A program made the translations under genes and the position numbers. A stretch of 64,000 bases of DNA from NCBI RefSeq assembly GCF_027627455.1, contig NZ_CP115483.1, forward strand, positions 1,178,001 through 1,242,000, read 5' to 3'. Positions within the stretch are counted from its first letter, which is position 1. Each line of letters starts with the position of its first letter. Of this stretch, positions 28,084 through 36,797 are shown one piece after another. This stretch comes from Sphingobacterium sp. SYP-B4668 (GTDB lineage Bacteria > Bacteroidota > Bacteroidia > Sphingobacteriales > Sphingobacteriaceae). Below the pieces are notes generated by a model. The model made no database searches. It saw only the letters and a list, made by a program, of their open reading frames with translations, and was not told the origin of the DNA.

Positions 28084-28461
28084 TTAAACAAGGAATATCG
28101 GTGGTTTGAAGATGCTAAAGCAAAATCCGTTGCACAACGACCCGATAGGAATCGGAGTAAAAACAATATCTTCTATGGTATGTTCGATAGGCTTTTTGTG
28201 GCTATCATCGAGAACAGGTAAAACCATAACAACCTCGAGCAACTTAACTGTTATCTGTGCATCGGCGTTACTTTTTTCCTCTTTAATCTTTTCTTCCAGA
28301 TAACAGGATCCTTTACATACAGGAATGGTTTCAAATCGATTGATACATAGCTGGCGTGCGATGTAATCGCGGTTGAGCTCAAAACCCAGATAAATCCATA
28401 TACTGCTGGTGGACTGCATGATAACAGCCAAAAGCAACGATATGTACATGAATTTTTTCAA
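28084..28461 (-). CDS. Small SCO-associated protein with C-x9-C-x3-C motif (copy 1)
   Basis: A 125-residue protein with one N-terminal hydrophobic segment (MYISLLLAVIMQSTSSIWIYLGF), then ELNRDYIARQLCINR and CKGSC. Cysteines are at 39, 49 and 53. It is clearly related to the protein at 45747-46127, which has cysteines at exactly the same positions and also follows a SCO gene. The rest of the sequence is divergent. The exported Cys triad suggests metal or thiol chemistry in copper delivery, but no function is established. The C-terminal FKPPIFLV matches FRPPRFQV in the copy. Confidence 0.75.
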   Translation of the reverse strand: MKKFMYISLLLAVIMQSTSSIWIYLGFELNRDYIARQLCINRFETIPVCKGSCYLEEKIKEEKSNADAQITVKLLEVVMVLPVLDDSHKKPIEHTIEDIVFTPIPIGSLCNGFCFSIFKPPIFLV

Positions 28462-28483
28462 AACTGAGCGAATTTAATAAAAT

Positions 28484-29083
28484 TTACTTTTCTTTTTTTA
28501 GTATAGCGATGTCTTTCAACAGCCTTTTTGTTTCTTCGTTTGATGTGCCATCATATACTCCCCGGATATGAAGATCCTTGTCGACTAAAAGCAGGCCTCC
28601 ACTATGCGTAAAACCTCCGGGAGCCAGACTATCAGGATATGCAATCGCATAATAAGATTTGTCCGCCAAGCGCATTACCTCTTCCTGATTCCCATACAGA
28701 AAATGCCATTTATTACCTTTTGCTCCTATTTTATTAGCGTACGCCTTTAGGGCAGGTATGGTATCCCGTTTCGGATCAATGCTATACGAAAGCAGAAGCA
28801 CGTCGTCCATGCTCTGGGTTTTCTCCTGCACCTCTTTCATCTGAGCGCTCATCTGGGGACAAATTGTCGGACAGGAAAGGAAAATAAACGATGCCACATG
28901 TATCTTGTTCCTCAAACTATTTGAGGATACTTCCATACTATCTTGATTGAGCATCGTAAACGAGTCAATCGTCGGATAAATGGTAGTATCCCCCTGCGTT
29001 GAAGCTGTGCCCAGATAAGGTAATTTGTTCTCCTGACAAGAGGCAAAACTAATCGCCATTAATAACAACAAGACTTTATTCAT
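28484..29083 (-). CDS. SCO1/SenC-family copper chaperone lipoprotein (copy 1)
   Basis: A 199-residue lipoprotein (lipobox ISFASC, Cys16) with a thioredoxin-like fold. The copper ligands are visible: SCPTICP (Cys71, Cys75) and the distal His in GGFTHSGG (His160). SCO proteins deliver copper to, or reduce the copper site of, respiratory oxidases in the periplasm. The small CxxxC protein gene follows after 22 bp. A second SCO (45076) lies 16 kb away on the same element. A TATATTTG box on the minus strand at 29115-29122 is a plausible promoter. Confidence 0.93.
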   Translation of the reverse strand: MNKVLLLLMAISFASCQENKLPYLGTASTQGDTTIYPTIDSFTMLNQDSMEVSSNSLRNKIHVASFIFLSCPTICPQMSAQMKEVQEKTQSMDDVLLLSYSIDPKRDTIPALKAYANKIGAKGNKWHFLYGNQEEVMRLADKSYYAIAYPDSLAPGGFTHSGGLLLVDKDLHIRGVYDGTSNEETKRLLKDIAILKKEK

Positions 29084-29114
29084 AAAGTGCTGACAAATAT
29101 TAGAATTTCATATC

Positions 29115-29122
29115 CAAATATA
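29115..29122 (-). promoter_or_regulatory. Candidate -7 box of the SCO operon
   Basis: CAAATATA on the plus strand reads TATATTTG on the minus strand, matching TAnnTTTG, about 30 bp before the SCO start codon. The -33 TTG is not obvious. Confidence 0.4.
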
Positions 29123-29177
29123 CGTTTTCTCACCTTAAATCTATTGTATCGACTCCCACGATATTCTATTTAAGTTA

Positions 29178-29283
29178 CTTTATGCACGAAAACCTAAACC
29201 AATAGCACGCTTATGTAGCTATCAGAAAATATATAGAGTGGTAACTTTGTATGAAATTTTGGTACTGCCCAATCTGAGGTAGG
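29178..29283 (+). repeat. Promoter-containing direct repeat, copy 1 (partner at 44966)
   Basis: About 100 bp, highly similar by eye to 44966-45065: both contain TATGCACGAAAACCTAAA, GCACGCTTATGT and ATATATAGAGTGGTAACTTTG. TAACTTTG (29242-29249) matches TAnnTTTG and would drive the barrel-protein gene at 29377. Confidence 0.8.
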
Positions 29284-29376
29284 AACATAATTATAAATTG
29301 AATTTCAGATCGACGTAAGTTGCTTTAGTTGAGGTGAACTTCTTAAAAAATTCCAAAACAAGTAAATTTCTGAACA

Positions 29377-30051
29377 ATGAAGTTATTAACAAAAATTAGT
29401 TATGTTTTTATAGTACCGCTTTTAGCCCTAAGCGTAAATGCCTTTTCGCAAGAAAACACGGATATTCCAGTAATAAACCCTCCAATTAATACAGAGTTAT
29501 TGGGCAGCAACAGAGGACTGGCTTTTCAAATGATCATTGATAAAAAATTTAAGAGTATTCCTAAATTGGGAATTTTCAGCGTAACTTCCTTGGTGGGTGA
29601 ATGGGATAATGGTCAAATCGACGACTACATGACACAAGCCAGCCTGACTTATGAAGTTGTGAAAGGTTTAAAACTTGCGGGAGGTTTTCATGTAACGCCT
29701 GTTAAAGGTATGCGACCCATAACCGGCATAATTTATACTGTAGCCAACCCGACCTGGTTGTTTGTGGCCAATTCAAGAATAGATTTTTCTAAAGACACCA
29801 ATGTTGAAGGCCTGGTTTTAGCTGAATATAAGCCAAAGATTAATGACAAATGGCGTGTCTATTCACGACTTCAGGCTTTATATGAATACAATACCATCAT
29901 CGACATGCAGACCAGAAGTTATTTGATGGCTCGTGCCGGATTAAGTTATAACGAGTTTTCTTTTGGATTGGGTTCTAACATCGATTATTATGGTCCAGAG
30001 AAACACAATAAAAACAGCTTTGGTGGCTTCGTTAGCTTTTTGCTTTTCTAA
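29377..30051 (+). CDS. Outer-membrane beta-barrel-like hypothetical protein
   Basis: A 224-residue protein with a cleavable signal peptide (MKLLTKISYVFIVPLLALSVNAFSQ) and then alternating beta strands (TQASLTYEVVKGLKLAGGF, WRVYSRLQALYEY), ending FGGFVSFLLF with a C-terminal Phe. This points to a small outer-membrane barrel. No family is recognised. Its promoter region is shared in sequence with the second SCO gene at 45076, which suggests common regulation with copper genes. Closed by a terminator at 30131. Confidence 0.7.
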   Translation: MKLLTKISYVFIVPLLALSVNAFSQENTDIPVINPPINTELLGSNRGLAFQMIIDKKFKSIPKLGIFSVTSLVGEWDNGQIDDYMTQASLTYEVVKGLKLAGGFHVTPVKGMRPITGIIYTVANPTWLFVANSRIDFSKDTNVEGLVLAEYKPKINDKWRVYSRLQALYEYNTIIDMQTRSYLMARAGLSYNEFSFGLGSNIDYYGPEKHNKNSFGGFVSFLLF

Positions 30052-30130
30052 GGGCAGTAACCCAGACAAATACAATTGTTAATACGGAGATAAAAAAGGA
30101 GAAAACCGTAACCTTCTTAGTATTGGAATA

Positions 30131-30165
30131 AAAAGGACAGACTAAAAAACGTTAACCTGTCCTTT
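30131..30165. terminator. Bidirectional terminator
   Basis: AAAGGACAG (30132-30140) pairs with CTGTCCTTT (30157-30165), flanked by A and T residues, between convergent genes ending at 30051 and 30183. Confidence 0.8.
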
Positions 30166-30182
30166 GCTTTTTGCTTGTGAAA

Positions 30183-30734
30183 TTATGCAGATAGAAAATC
30201 TTCTGTACTTTTTATCTCCGCATAGAAAAATTCTAATGCTGCTAAAAACGCATGGTGCACATCATCAGCTTTTACCGTTTTACCATTAATTTCCAAGTCT
30301 CGTGACGCACAAGTATCACCGAGAACCGTACACTTATAGCCGAAGTCAAATGCAGCGCGGGTGGTTGCGTCCACGCACATATGGGTCATCATTCCTGTAA
30401 TAATCACTTCGGTTACTTCATTTTCTTTTAAATATTCCCCAAGTCCTGTTTCTCTGAAACTGTTTGGGTAAAACTTTTGAAAAACTTTCTCCTCAGCAAG
30501 TGGCTTTACATTTTCGTGGATTTCTACACCGGGAGTTCCTTCAACAAAAATAGGTAATGCTTCTGGGTTAGCCGTTATGTGCTGGATGTGTGCAATGGGT
30601 AAATTGTTTGCTCTGAAATGGTCCAGGACCTTGCGGGCATTTAGACTCGCCGTTTCAGGGTTTACCAACGGAAGTGCTCCGTTTTCAAAATATTCATTCT
30701 GGATGTCGATGACAATCAATGCTTGTTTGCTCAT
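30183..30734 (-). CDS. Isochorismatase-family cysteine hydrolase
   Basis: A 183-residue alpha/beta hydrolase. The catalytic Asp is in LIVIDIQNEYF, the Lys in the KFYPNSF region, and the Cys in MMTHMCVDATTRAAFD. I chose the ATG at 30734 (MSKQALIVID); an upstream GTG at 30740 adds two residues. The family cleaves amide or vinyl-ether bonds in small metabolites such as nicotinamide or isochorismate; the substrate is unknown here. An AraC regulator gene lies just upstream on the same strand. Confidence 0.9.
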   Translation of the reverse strand: MSKQALIVIDIQNEYFENGALPLVNPETASLNARKVLDHFRANNLPIAHIQHITANPEALPIFVEGTPGVEIHENVKPLAEEKVFQKFYPNSFRETGLGEYLKENEVTEVIITGMMTHMCVDATTRAAFDFGYKCTVLGDTCASRDLEINGKTVKADDVHHAFLAALEFFYAEIKSTEDFLSA

Positions 30735-30796
30735 AATCACTTATTTTTTGTATAACAAAATTAGCAAACATCGTCATGACCGATTATACCAAAACA

Positions 30797-31669
30797 TCAA
30801 GAAATGCTACCATTTTGATAATCGGCTAAAAATTCGGTGGTTGTCATCCCGGTTTGCTTCTTAAAAAAACGCATTAGATGGTTGGGTTCTGAAATATGGA
30901 GTTTGTAAGCTATTTCAGAAATAGTCATTTCAGAATGGATAAGGTAATCTTTGATTTCAATTAGCAAGCTTTGCTTTAACAGATCCGTTGCTGTCAGATT
31001 GAACTGCTCTTTTACAGCCTTGTTTAGGGTAATACGACTGATGCCCATTAGTTCTGTATAATCGCTGATTCGCTGTTTATGTTCGATATTTGTTTGAATC
31101 AGTTTTTTGAATTGAAACGCATAACTGGTATCTTGATTTTTTAATGATAAGTGATGCGTTTCGGCATATACCCTGTTTAATTTCTGTAAAAGGTAATAGA
31201 TTAGGGAACGGATAATATGTACGCTATCCACTCTGGTTTTTACTAATTCGCTTTTAATTTCTGATAACAATACGCAATACCGCTCTATGCTTTCTTTTTC
31301 AACCTGCATATTTAACGGAAATTCCAACTGATAAAAATAAGATAAACGGTAGGTAAATAGTTTGTCGGAGAAAAATTCATTCAGAAAATCCTCTTGAAAG
31401 GCCAAAACCGTAAAATCAAAATTTTCAGCATCAAGTTTCCATTGGCGTTTTTGAAAAGGAGAAATGAAAATAATACTGTTATCCTGAACCTCTATTTTTT
31501 GGTAATTGAGTGTAAGCTGACCGCTCCCTTTCTTGAAAAAAACGATTTCAAAATAATCTGTATTAAACAATTTTCGACTAAGATATGCCTCCCCGATTTC
31601 ATCAGAAGGAAGTACATTGAGCAGAAAATCTACCCCGCATTCTGTCTTGTTAAATTTTATTGTTTCCAA
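30797..31669 (-). CDS. AraC-family transcriptional regulator
   Basis: A 290-residue regulator with a cupin-like N-terminal half (FFKKGSGQLTLNYQKIEVQDNS in part) and a C-terminal double HTH: ITLNKAVKEQFNLTATDLLK and ISEIAYKLHISEPNHLMRFF. KKQTGMTTTEFL ends the second HTH. It probably controls the hydrolase gene downstream (gap 62 bp) or the sulfur genes upstream. It is AT-rich like the rest of this cargo segment. Confidence 0.9.
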   Translation of the reverse strand: METIKFNKTECGVDFLLNVLPSDEIGEAYLSRKLFNTDYFEIVFFKKGSGQLTLNYQKIEVQDNSIIFISPFQKRQWKLDAENFDFTVLAFQEDFLNEFFSDKLFTYRLSYFYQLEFPLNMQVEKESIERYCVLLSEIKSELVKTRVDSVHIIRSLIYYLLQKLNRVYAETHHLSLKNQDTSYAFQFKKLIQTNIEHKQRISDYTELMGISRITLNKAVKEQFNLTATDLLKQSLLIEIKDYLIHSEMTISEIAYKLHISEPNHLMRFFKKQTGMTTTEFLADYQNGSIS

Positions 31670-31756
31670 CTATTTCTTTCTTTGATTATTGAAACGAAAC
31701 CCTAAATTACGCTTTTTTATTTGTCAGTTTTGTCAGTTTAATTCTGTATTTTTCTT

Positions 31757-32200
31757 TTAATAAACCAGCGTATTATATCCTTTATCATTCAGTTCAAACA
31801 TATATATCAACGCATTTGGAGTGATGGTGATTCGTTTGTCGAGTTTTGATTTGTCAACTTTTAGAATATCTAAGGCATACTCGCAAACTACCAAATGTGC
31901 GCCTGACTTTTCTGCTCTGTCAATCAATTCTAAAAGTTCTTTATTTTCTACGATTTCTTTTGCCAATATACCAACTATCACAATTTCAAAAGTCAATCCG
32001 TTTTCTTTTAGCTTAAGTAGCTCTACGGTTTCTATGGTGGTATTAAAACGCTTAACGTCTGCAATCATCACTGCCAATTTCTTGTTAGCGCCTTTGTATT
32101 CTACTTTATTTCCAAAAGTTTGGGTTTGCGCATTACTGTAATTCGAAGTGAAAATTAGGACTGATAGTAAAATTAATGTTGATAAAAAATTTGCTTTCAT
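31757..32200 (-). CDS. DsrE-family protein, exported
   Basis: A 147-residue protein with a signal peptide (MKANFLSTLILLSVLIFTSNYSNAQ) and a DsrE/DsrF-like domain (KLAVMIADVKRFNTTIETVELLKLKEN in part, VVCEYALDILKVDKSKL). Only one mature-region cysteine is seen (VVCEYA), at the position used by many DsrE-like proteins. Such proteins handle sulfur or persulfide carriers. Its place downstream of DoxDA and TlpA genes supports a sulfur-related role in the periplasm, by inference. Confidence 0.75.
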   Translation of the reverse strand: MKANFLSTLILLSVLIFTSNYSNAQTQTFGNKVEYKGANKKLAVMIADVKRFNTTIETVELLKLKENGLTFEIVIVGILAKEIVENKELLELIDRAEKSGAHLVVCEYALDILKVDKSKLDKRITITPNALIYMFELNDKGYNTLVY

Positions 32201-32232
32201 TATAAAAAATTATAGTTTAATTAAAAAATAAA

Positions 32233-32269
32233 CGCTCAAAACGATAGCTCATAAGATTGATTTTGAGCG
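32233..32269. repeat. Inverted repeat between the TlpA and DsrE genes
   Basis: CGCTCAAAA (32233-32241) and TTTTGAGCG (32261-32269) are perfect 9-bp arms with a 19-nt loop. With the T-rich flank on the minus strand, it could attenuate transcription into the DsrE gene. Confidence 0.5.
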
Positions 32270-32305
32270 CTCTTGGAAAAACGAACGGATGCGTAGAGCC
32301 TATTC

Positions 32306-32908
32306 TTAATCTTTTAGAAGTTGATTGATTTCCTCATAGAAAGAATCCTTGCTGTAATCTGCCATTCCTGCGTGATGCATTCTTATTTTTCCGGTTTTGT
32401 CCAAAACAACAGTTGTTGGGAGTGAACCGCTGAAATATTCATTGGGAATATTTCCGTTTGGAATTAAAAATGGAATAGTAAATTTTTCTTTCTTAAGGTA
32501 AAGTTTTCCGGCTTGTGGTTCATCATCTAAATTTATCGTGAGAAAGACGAGATCGTCATTTCCCTCATATTTTTCGTAAAACTTCTGAATCGAAGGAAAT
32601 TCAGCCCTGCAAGGTGGACACCAAGATGCCCAGAAATTAATAAAAACCACTTTGCCTTTCAGTTCAGAAACATTGATTAATTGTCCGCTTTCATCTTTTA
32701 CGCTGAAACTTTCAGTGATGGTTGCTATATTTTCATCAGCAGGTTTTTCAACATTTTTCTCTTCAATTTTTGAATTAAGTAAACCTGTTGAAATAATCTG
32801 TCTCATTAACCACGCTTTTGCGTCTGGGCTTACCAATAAAAAAACGAATATTGCGAATAAAAGTGTTAGGCTCCAGTTTTTTTTGAGCCATATTTTGAAT
32901 TTTTCCAT
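32306..32908 (-). CDS. TlpA-family thiol:disulfide redoxin, membrane-anchored
   Basis: A 200-residue redoxin with an N-terminal anchor (WSLTLLFAIFVFLLVS) and a periplasmic thioredoxin-like domain. The active site is FWASWCPPCRAEF (about residues 93-105), and the cis-Pro loop is FSGSLPTTVVLDK. It lies 24 bp after DoxDA on the same strand, so it is probably cotranscribed. It may keep a partner protein reduced or couple to the thiosulfate or thiol chemistry suggested by its neighbours. Confidence 0.9.
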   Translation of the reverse strand: MEKFKIWLKKNWSLTLLFAIFVFLLVSPDAKAWLMRQIISTGLLNSKIEEKNVEKPADENIATITESFSVKDESGQLINVSELKGKVVFINFWASWCPPCRAEFPSIQKFYEKYEGNDDLVFLTINLDDEPQAGKLYLKKEKFTIPFLIPNGNIPNEYFSGSLPTTVVLDKTGKIRMHHAGMADYSKDSFYEEINQLLKD

Positions 32909-32932
32909 TTTTTTTGTTTTTAAATTATCTGA

Positions 32933-33952
32933 TTAATTTTTGATAACAGTTATCTTTTCTTGCCATTTTACACCGCTGATATCCAACAATTCTAAGGTGT
33001 ATTTTCCTTCTAAAGTTGTAAAAATAGTTTCCTTAAAATTTAATGATGCTTTTGCACCCAAAGGCAATATCAAACTGTGTTTTCCGGGTTTTACCTTTGC
33101 TACATACTCATTTTTAATGTGCGCAGAAGTCAATTGTGAAAGTTGCGTTTGCGTTTGTTCAAAAACCGTATTTCCATTTTCATCCATCAATTTTATGCCT
33201 ATCAAAAACGAGCCATATACATCGGCACCCTCATCTCTGAAAACGATAAAAGACAACGTATCATTCTGAATTTTTGCATTGCTAATACTTACGTGCGGAC
33301 GAACGGAGAGGTTGTGCAAAGTTCCATAAACGCCACCGTGAAAATATTGATTGGTAAATAATGTCAAACCAAAAATAAAAATCGCATCCACCAAGACCGT
33401 TTTGTTCAGTACTTTTTCTGTTAATGGCAACATTCCAGAACCTAGAAATTGAAACCATTTTGTGCTCGCAAATGATTTGTTTTTTCGAATAAAATATTCG
33501 TCAAAAGAATATTTTCCGCCACCTGAAAGGAAAATGGTAACCCCAGAAGCAACACCCAAAACGCCAATTTGCCACTCGTCTAAACAGGTCGTTCCGAGCC
33601 AGCCGGAACCCAATAAAATTCCTAATGCTAAACTGAAAACGCCAATGCTCATCAATCTGGTAAAAACGCCGAGTATAAATAAAAGTCCTACAATTCCCTC
33701 TACAATGGTGAAGGTCATCATTGCCCACCAAAGACTTTCAGGATTGGAAACAAGGTGTTCGATAATGGGTTTTATGCCCAAAGCATTGGGTAAAAAGTGA
33801 TTGAACTTTTCACCGATATATCCCGCCTCATCAGGATTGAGTTTGTTCTCTAAAATTAATCTTCTCCAAAACGCGGAAAAGTAGGTCCAGCCGGCCACCC
33901 AGCGCAATGCTGTGGTAAACATTCCGGCATACGAATATGTTTGATTGTTCAT
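32933..33952 (-). CDS. Fused DoxD-DoxA protein (thiosulfate:quinone oxidoreductase-like)
   Basis: A 339-residue membrane protein. Residues about 1-190 form the DoxD/DoxX-like domain with four or more helices (ALRWVAGWTYFSAFWRRL, GSGWLGTTCLDEWQIG). After another helix, residues about 215-339 form a DoxA-like beta domain (RPHVSISNAKIQNDTLSF). In Acidianus the two parts are separate subunits that oxidise thiosulfate to tetrathionate with quinone; fused forms occur in Bacteroidota. The activity here is not proven. It heads a cluster with TlpA and DsrE genes. Confidence 0.85.
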   Translation of the reverse strand: MNNQTYSYAGMFTTALRWVAGWTYFSAFWRRLILENKLNPDEAGYIGEKFNHFLPNALGIKPIIEHLVSNPESLWWAMMTFTIVEGIVGLLFILGVFTRLMSIGVFSLALGILLGSGWLGTTCLDEWQIGVLGVASGVTIFLSGGGKYSFDEYFIRKNKSFASTKWFQFLGSGMLPLTEKVLNKTVLVDAIFIFGLTLFTNQYFHGGVYGTLHNLSVRPHVSISNAKIQNDTLSFIVFRDEGADVYGSFLIGIKLMDENGNTVFEQTQTQLSQLTSAHIKNEYVAKVKPGKHSLILPLGAKASLNFKETIFTTLEGKYTLELLDISGVKWQEKITVIKN

Positions 33953-34035
33953 TGTTTTGAATTAAAATTTGATAAAATAAAATGCATAAAGCTTCAATAA
34001 AAAGATATTGAAGTGGCTAAATTTTAATCAAAAAA

Positions 34036-34392
34036 TCAAATCAAATATTGCTCGTGAAGAATATAAATGGGAATCGATGCAGTAAATTCAACATCTGCAA
34101 AAGGCGAAAAAATGAAGTATGAAACTTCAGATGAATATTGAATACTTCCAGATTTATAATTAAATTTCTGTACCTCTTTTTTCTTACAAGAAACCGAATT
34201 ATTGTTGCTTTCTGTCTTTGAAAAACTCGAACAAACGACAGATTTATTGGGCTTTTCTGCCTGTCCCAAATCTGAAACAGGGATATTTAAAACTTCTTTA
34301 AAATCTTTTTTCACAGCACAAGGAAGACCCACCATAAAAGTCATCAAAATGACGATAACTTTTGTAAAAAATGGTCTGATGCTGATTTTCAT
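34036..34392 (-). CDS. Hypothetical exported protein (118 residues)
   Basis: A 118-residue protein with an N-terminal hydrophobic segment (VIVILMTFMVGLPCAVK) followed by a polar region with two more cysteines (VVCSSF, VSCKKKEV). Its end is hydrophobic, IPIYILHEQYLI. Its size, order and composition fit a small exported companion of the DoxDA operon 83 bp downstream. No family is recognised. Confidence 0.55.
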   Translation of the reverse strand: MKISIRPFFTKVIVILMTFMVGLPCAVKKDFKEVLNIPVSDLGQAEKPNKSVVCSSFSKTESNNNSVSCKKKEVQKFNYKSGSIQYSSEVSYFIFSPFADVEFTASIPIYILHEQYLI

Positions 34393-34576
34393 TTTAGATG
34401 TTTTGTTTTTTAAACTTTACAAAAGTAAGTAATTTGTTTTGAAGGAGGTTTTGATGAGGTTGATTAATATTTAATGTGGCAACTTCCCCGTAAGCAAACC
34501 ATAAGCCCAAGTACCTGCAATGGCAGTTAATAACGTTATTGCTGATGTTCTATTAAAACTTCTAACACGTATATTC

Positions 34577-34870
34577 TCATTTGTTTTCGTTAATCAATCT
34601 TTCTAGTTCATTTGCAGGAAATACGCCAGATTGTCGCCAGCGGATTTCTCCTTCTTTAAATATAATAAGTGTAGGTACGCCCCGAACCTGATACGCTGCT
34701 GCCGCCTGCGGATTCTTGTCCACATCAATTTTAATGATGCTTGCATCATCGCCCAAACGCTGTTTTAATTCTTCCAGAATGGGTGACATCATTTTGCAAG
34801 GACCACACCATTCGGCAAAGAAATCTACCAATACCGGTTTATCACTGTTAATTATTTCTTGAAACGTCAT
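34577..34870 (-). CDS. Thioredoxin
   Basis: A 97-residue cytoplasmic thioredoxin with active site [12 protein letters not shown] (Cys22, Cys25), cis-Pro in [10 protein letters not shown], and the buried Asp in LVDFFAE. The length is slightly short but complete. Its start overlaps the DUF6132-like gene by 23 bp, so the genes of this block (35974-34577) are probably one operon. Confidence 0.95.
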   Translation of the reverse strand: MTFQEIINSDKPVLVDFFAEWCGPCKMMSPILEELKQRLGDDASIIKIDVDKNPQAAAAYQVRGVPTLIIFKEGEIRWRQSGVFPANELERLINENK

Positions 34871-35069
34871 ATTGCTTTTTGTCTTTTTTAAATGTTGATA
34901 ATAGCAGCCCTCCGATGATCGAACCGTAGAGAGTGCTGTTTATTGGGTTGGAAGTAATGGCACAACTGCCTGTATTGCATCCGATAAATTTCCAATAGAA
35001 ATAGCCTGTGACTGCACCAATAGCCATTCCTATTATAGTGAACAAATATTTCTTACCGAACTTCTTCAT
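34848..35069 (-). CDS. DUF6132-like small membrane protein
   Basis: A 73-residue protein with two glycine-rich helices ([18 protein letters not shown] and [15 protein letters not shown]) around a short loop [12 protein letters not shown]. The loop is the conserved feature of the DUF6132 family: paired Cys followed by TSNP. It overlaps both the thioredoxin gene and the gene before it, which supports translation as a coupled unit. Redox or sulfur roles are plausible from context only. Confidence 0.75.
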   Translation of the reverse strand: MKKFGKKYLFTIIGMAIGAVTGYFYWKFIGCNTGSCAITSNPINSTLYGSIIGGLLLSTFKKDKKQYDVSRNN

Positions 35070-35331
35070 ACAATATATCGTCTAATTTTTTATTGCTTTT
35101 CCGAACTGGCGTATTACAACCTGATACACCACAGCAACCTATATTCATTAATGGCATCAATGAAAACAGACTTCCCATACCCACCAGCAGCCACTGCTGT
35201 TCCATGATTCCCTGCACAATAATAAAAATGCCCAATGCTAACCGCAGCACCCGCATTAAATTCCAATTTCTTAAATATCTATTCATCTTCTTAAGCGTTT
35301 TGATTAGCTGCTTTAATTTAAGTTCTGACAT
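35053..35331 (-). CDS. DUF2892-like small membrane protein with Cys-rich loop
   Basis: 92 residues, or 77 if translation begins at the internal MNRYLRNWN (35286). NWNLMRVLRLALGIFIIVQG is the typical opening of DUF2892/YgaP-type membrane segments, followed by a second helix and then NIGCCGVSGCNTP with three cysteines. It overlaps the next gene by 17 bp. Proteins of this kind often sit beside rhodanese or thioredoxin genes, as here. Confidence 0.7.
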   Translation of the reverse strand: MSELKLKQLIKTLKKMNRYLRNWNLMRVLRLALGIFIIVQGIMEQQWLLVGMGSLFSLMPLMNIGCCGVSGCNTPVRKSNKKLDDILYEEVR

Positions 35332-35398
35332 GTAACAGCTTTGATGGTCAGATGAAAAGCGTTATGTGCTAAATGCTCTTGCTCTTCTGCTTTGATTT

Positions 35399-35974
35399 TT
35401 AAACAGATATCTCCGGAATTTCCGCTATTATGCGAATTCCTATTGTGGATTCCAATAGTGTAAAATCCACGTATCCAGCCCTTTCGAAAAGCTTTTCCCA
35501 GCCATGTTTGCTGCCTCCAGAATGTGGTGTGAAAGAACAGACCAACTTTGATCCCGGCAGCAGTACACGTCTGAGCTCGGTTAATCCATTCAACGGTTCG
35601 CTCCAAAAATGCATATTGTCCATCGCGATTGCACCATTAAAATAGTCATCATAAAAAGGTAGATTTTCTACAGTTCCTTTTATAAGAGTGATTTTTCCTG
35701 AATCTACAGAATCTTTGTTACGTTCACTCGCAAGTCGATGCATTAACTCGGAAGGATCAATTCCTACAATAGTACCTTGCGATACCGTTTTTGCCAAAAT
35801 TTCCAGGCCTATTCCCGGTCCAAATCCTATTTCAATTACACGGTCTTCCTGCCCAAGGCCAAGAAGTGCGATAGCTTCACGAGCCATTGCATCACCTAAA
35901 TCTACCATCATTTTGGCTCCCTTTTCGCCCGACTTGCCTTCTGGAACAACAAACATTCGGTACATATCTAACAT
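35399..35974 (-). CDS. Class I SAM-dependent methyltransferase
   Basis: A 191-residue methyltransferase. Motif I is VIEIGFGPGIGLEIL (about residues 46-60), the acidic end of strand 2 is VGIDPSELM, and motif IV lies near FNGAIAMDNMHFW. The substrate is not evident. It starts the block ending with thioredoxin. A frame at 35313-35606 on the same strand is a shadow. Confidence 0.88.
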   Translation of the reverse strand: MLDMYRMFVVPEGKSGEKGAKMMVDLGDAMAREAIALLGLGQEDRVIEIGFGPGIGLEILAKTVSQGTIVGIDPSELMHRLASERNKDSVDSGKITLIKGTVENLPFYDDYFNGAIAMDNMHFWSEPLNGLTELRRVLLPGSKLVCSFTPHSGGSKHGWEKLFERAGYVDFTLLESTIGIRIIAEIPEISV

Positions 35975-36019
35975 TGTTTTGTTGATTTTTAGAAAGTAGA
36001 GTATTTGTGACTTATAAGG

Positions 36020-36727
36020 TTAATCACACTTACCATCAATCGTACAACTATTTCCTTCTGTAATTTCTAACATAGTTTCAGGATTAGACTTTTGCCATTC
36101 GGCAAAAGACTTGCTCAAAGTTTCTAAAAAAGCTTCTGCTGGTTGAGCTCCAGAAACTGCATATTTTCTATCGAAAACAAAAAATGGAACGCCCGTAACT
36201 CCTATATTTTGGGCTTCCTGGATATCCTGAGCTATTTCATACTTGTATTTTTCATCCTCTAAAATGGCTTTGATTTCGCTTTCGTCCAAACCGAAATCTT
36301 TACCCAATTGAACTAAGGTCTCTGTATCAGCAATATTTTTTCCTTCAATAAAAAATGCTTTGAAAAAACGTTCTTCAGCTTCGTTACCCAAATTTTTTGA
36401 TTTTGCAAATTGTATCAGCTGATGCGCTTTTAGCGAATTAACAATTATTGATTGATCTAAATGATACTCTAGTCCTACCTGCGTAGCCATTTGTGTTACA
36501 TTGGACAACATTCCTTGGACTTGCTCTACAGCCATTCCTTTTCGTTTCACCAAATAATCGGTATAGCTTTCCGTAGCAACTTCTGGAATTGTAGGATCCA
36601 ATTGAAAACTTTTCCAGATTACTTCAATGTTTTTTTGATCTGCAAATTGTTCTAAAGCCGCTTCAAAATTTCTTTTTCCGATGTAACAAAACGGACAAAT
36701 TACATCACTCCAGATTTCTATTTTCAT
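36020..36727 (-). CDS. DsbA-family oxidoreductase (FrnE-like)
   Basis: A 235-residue thioredoxin-fold protein with an inserted helical domain. The active site is SDVICPFCYIGKRN (Cys11, Cys14), and the cis-Pro loop is GVTGVPFFVFDRKYAVSGAQ. No signal peptide is visible, so it acts in the cytoplasm as FrnE-type proteins do. It ends with two more cysteines, GNSCTIDGKCD, which is unusual. It is part of the thiol-stress gene set in this cargo segment. Confidence 0.92.
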   Translation of the reverse strand: MKIEIWSDVICPFCYIGKRNFEAALEQFADQKNIEVIWKSFQLDPTIPEVATESYTDYLVKRKGMAVEQVQGMLSNVTQMATQVGLEYHLDQSIIVNSLKAHQLIQFAKSKNLGNEAEERFFKAFFIEGKNIADTETLVQLGKDFGLDESEIKAILEDEKYKYEIAQDIQEAQNIGVTGVPFFVFDRKYAVSGAQPAEAFLETLSKSFAEWQKSNPETMLEITEGNSCTIDGKCD

Positions 36728-36797
36728 TTAAGAGATTTTTTGTTTATTTCAAATGGGTTAGCTCCATAACAAGTTAAAGTTTTGGTTATAACTGTTT

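Noticed and set aside
35313..35606. Minus-strand 97-residue ORF
   Set aside because: It overlaps the methyltransferase gene 35399-35974 in another frame and lacks conserved features.
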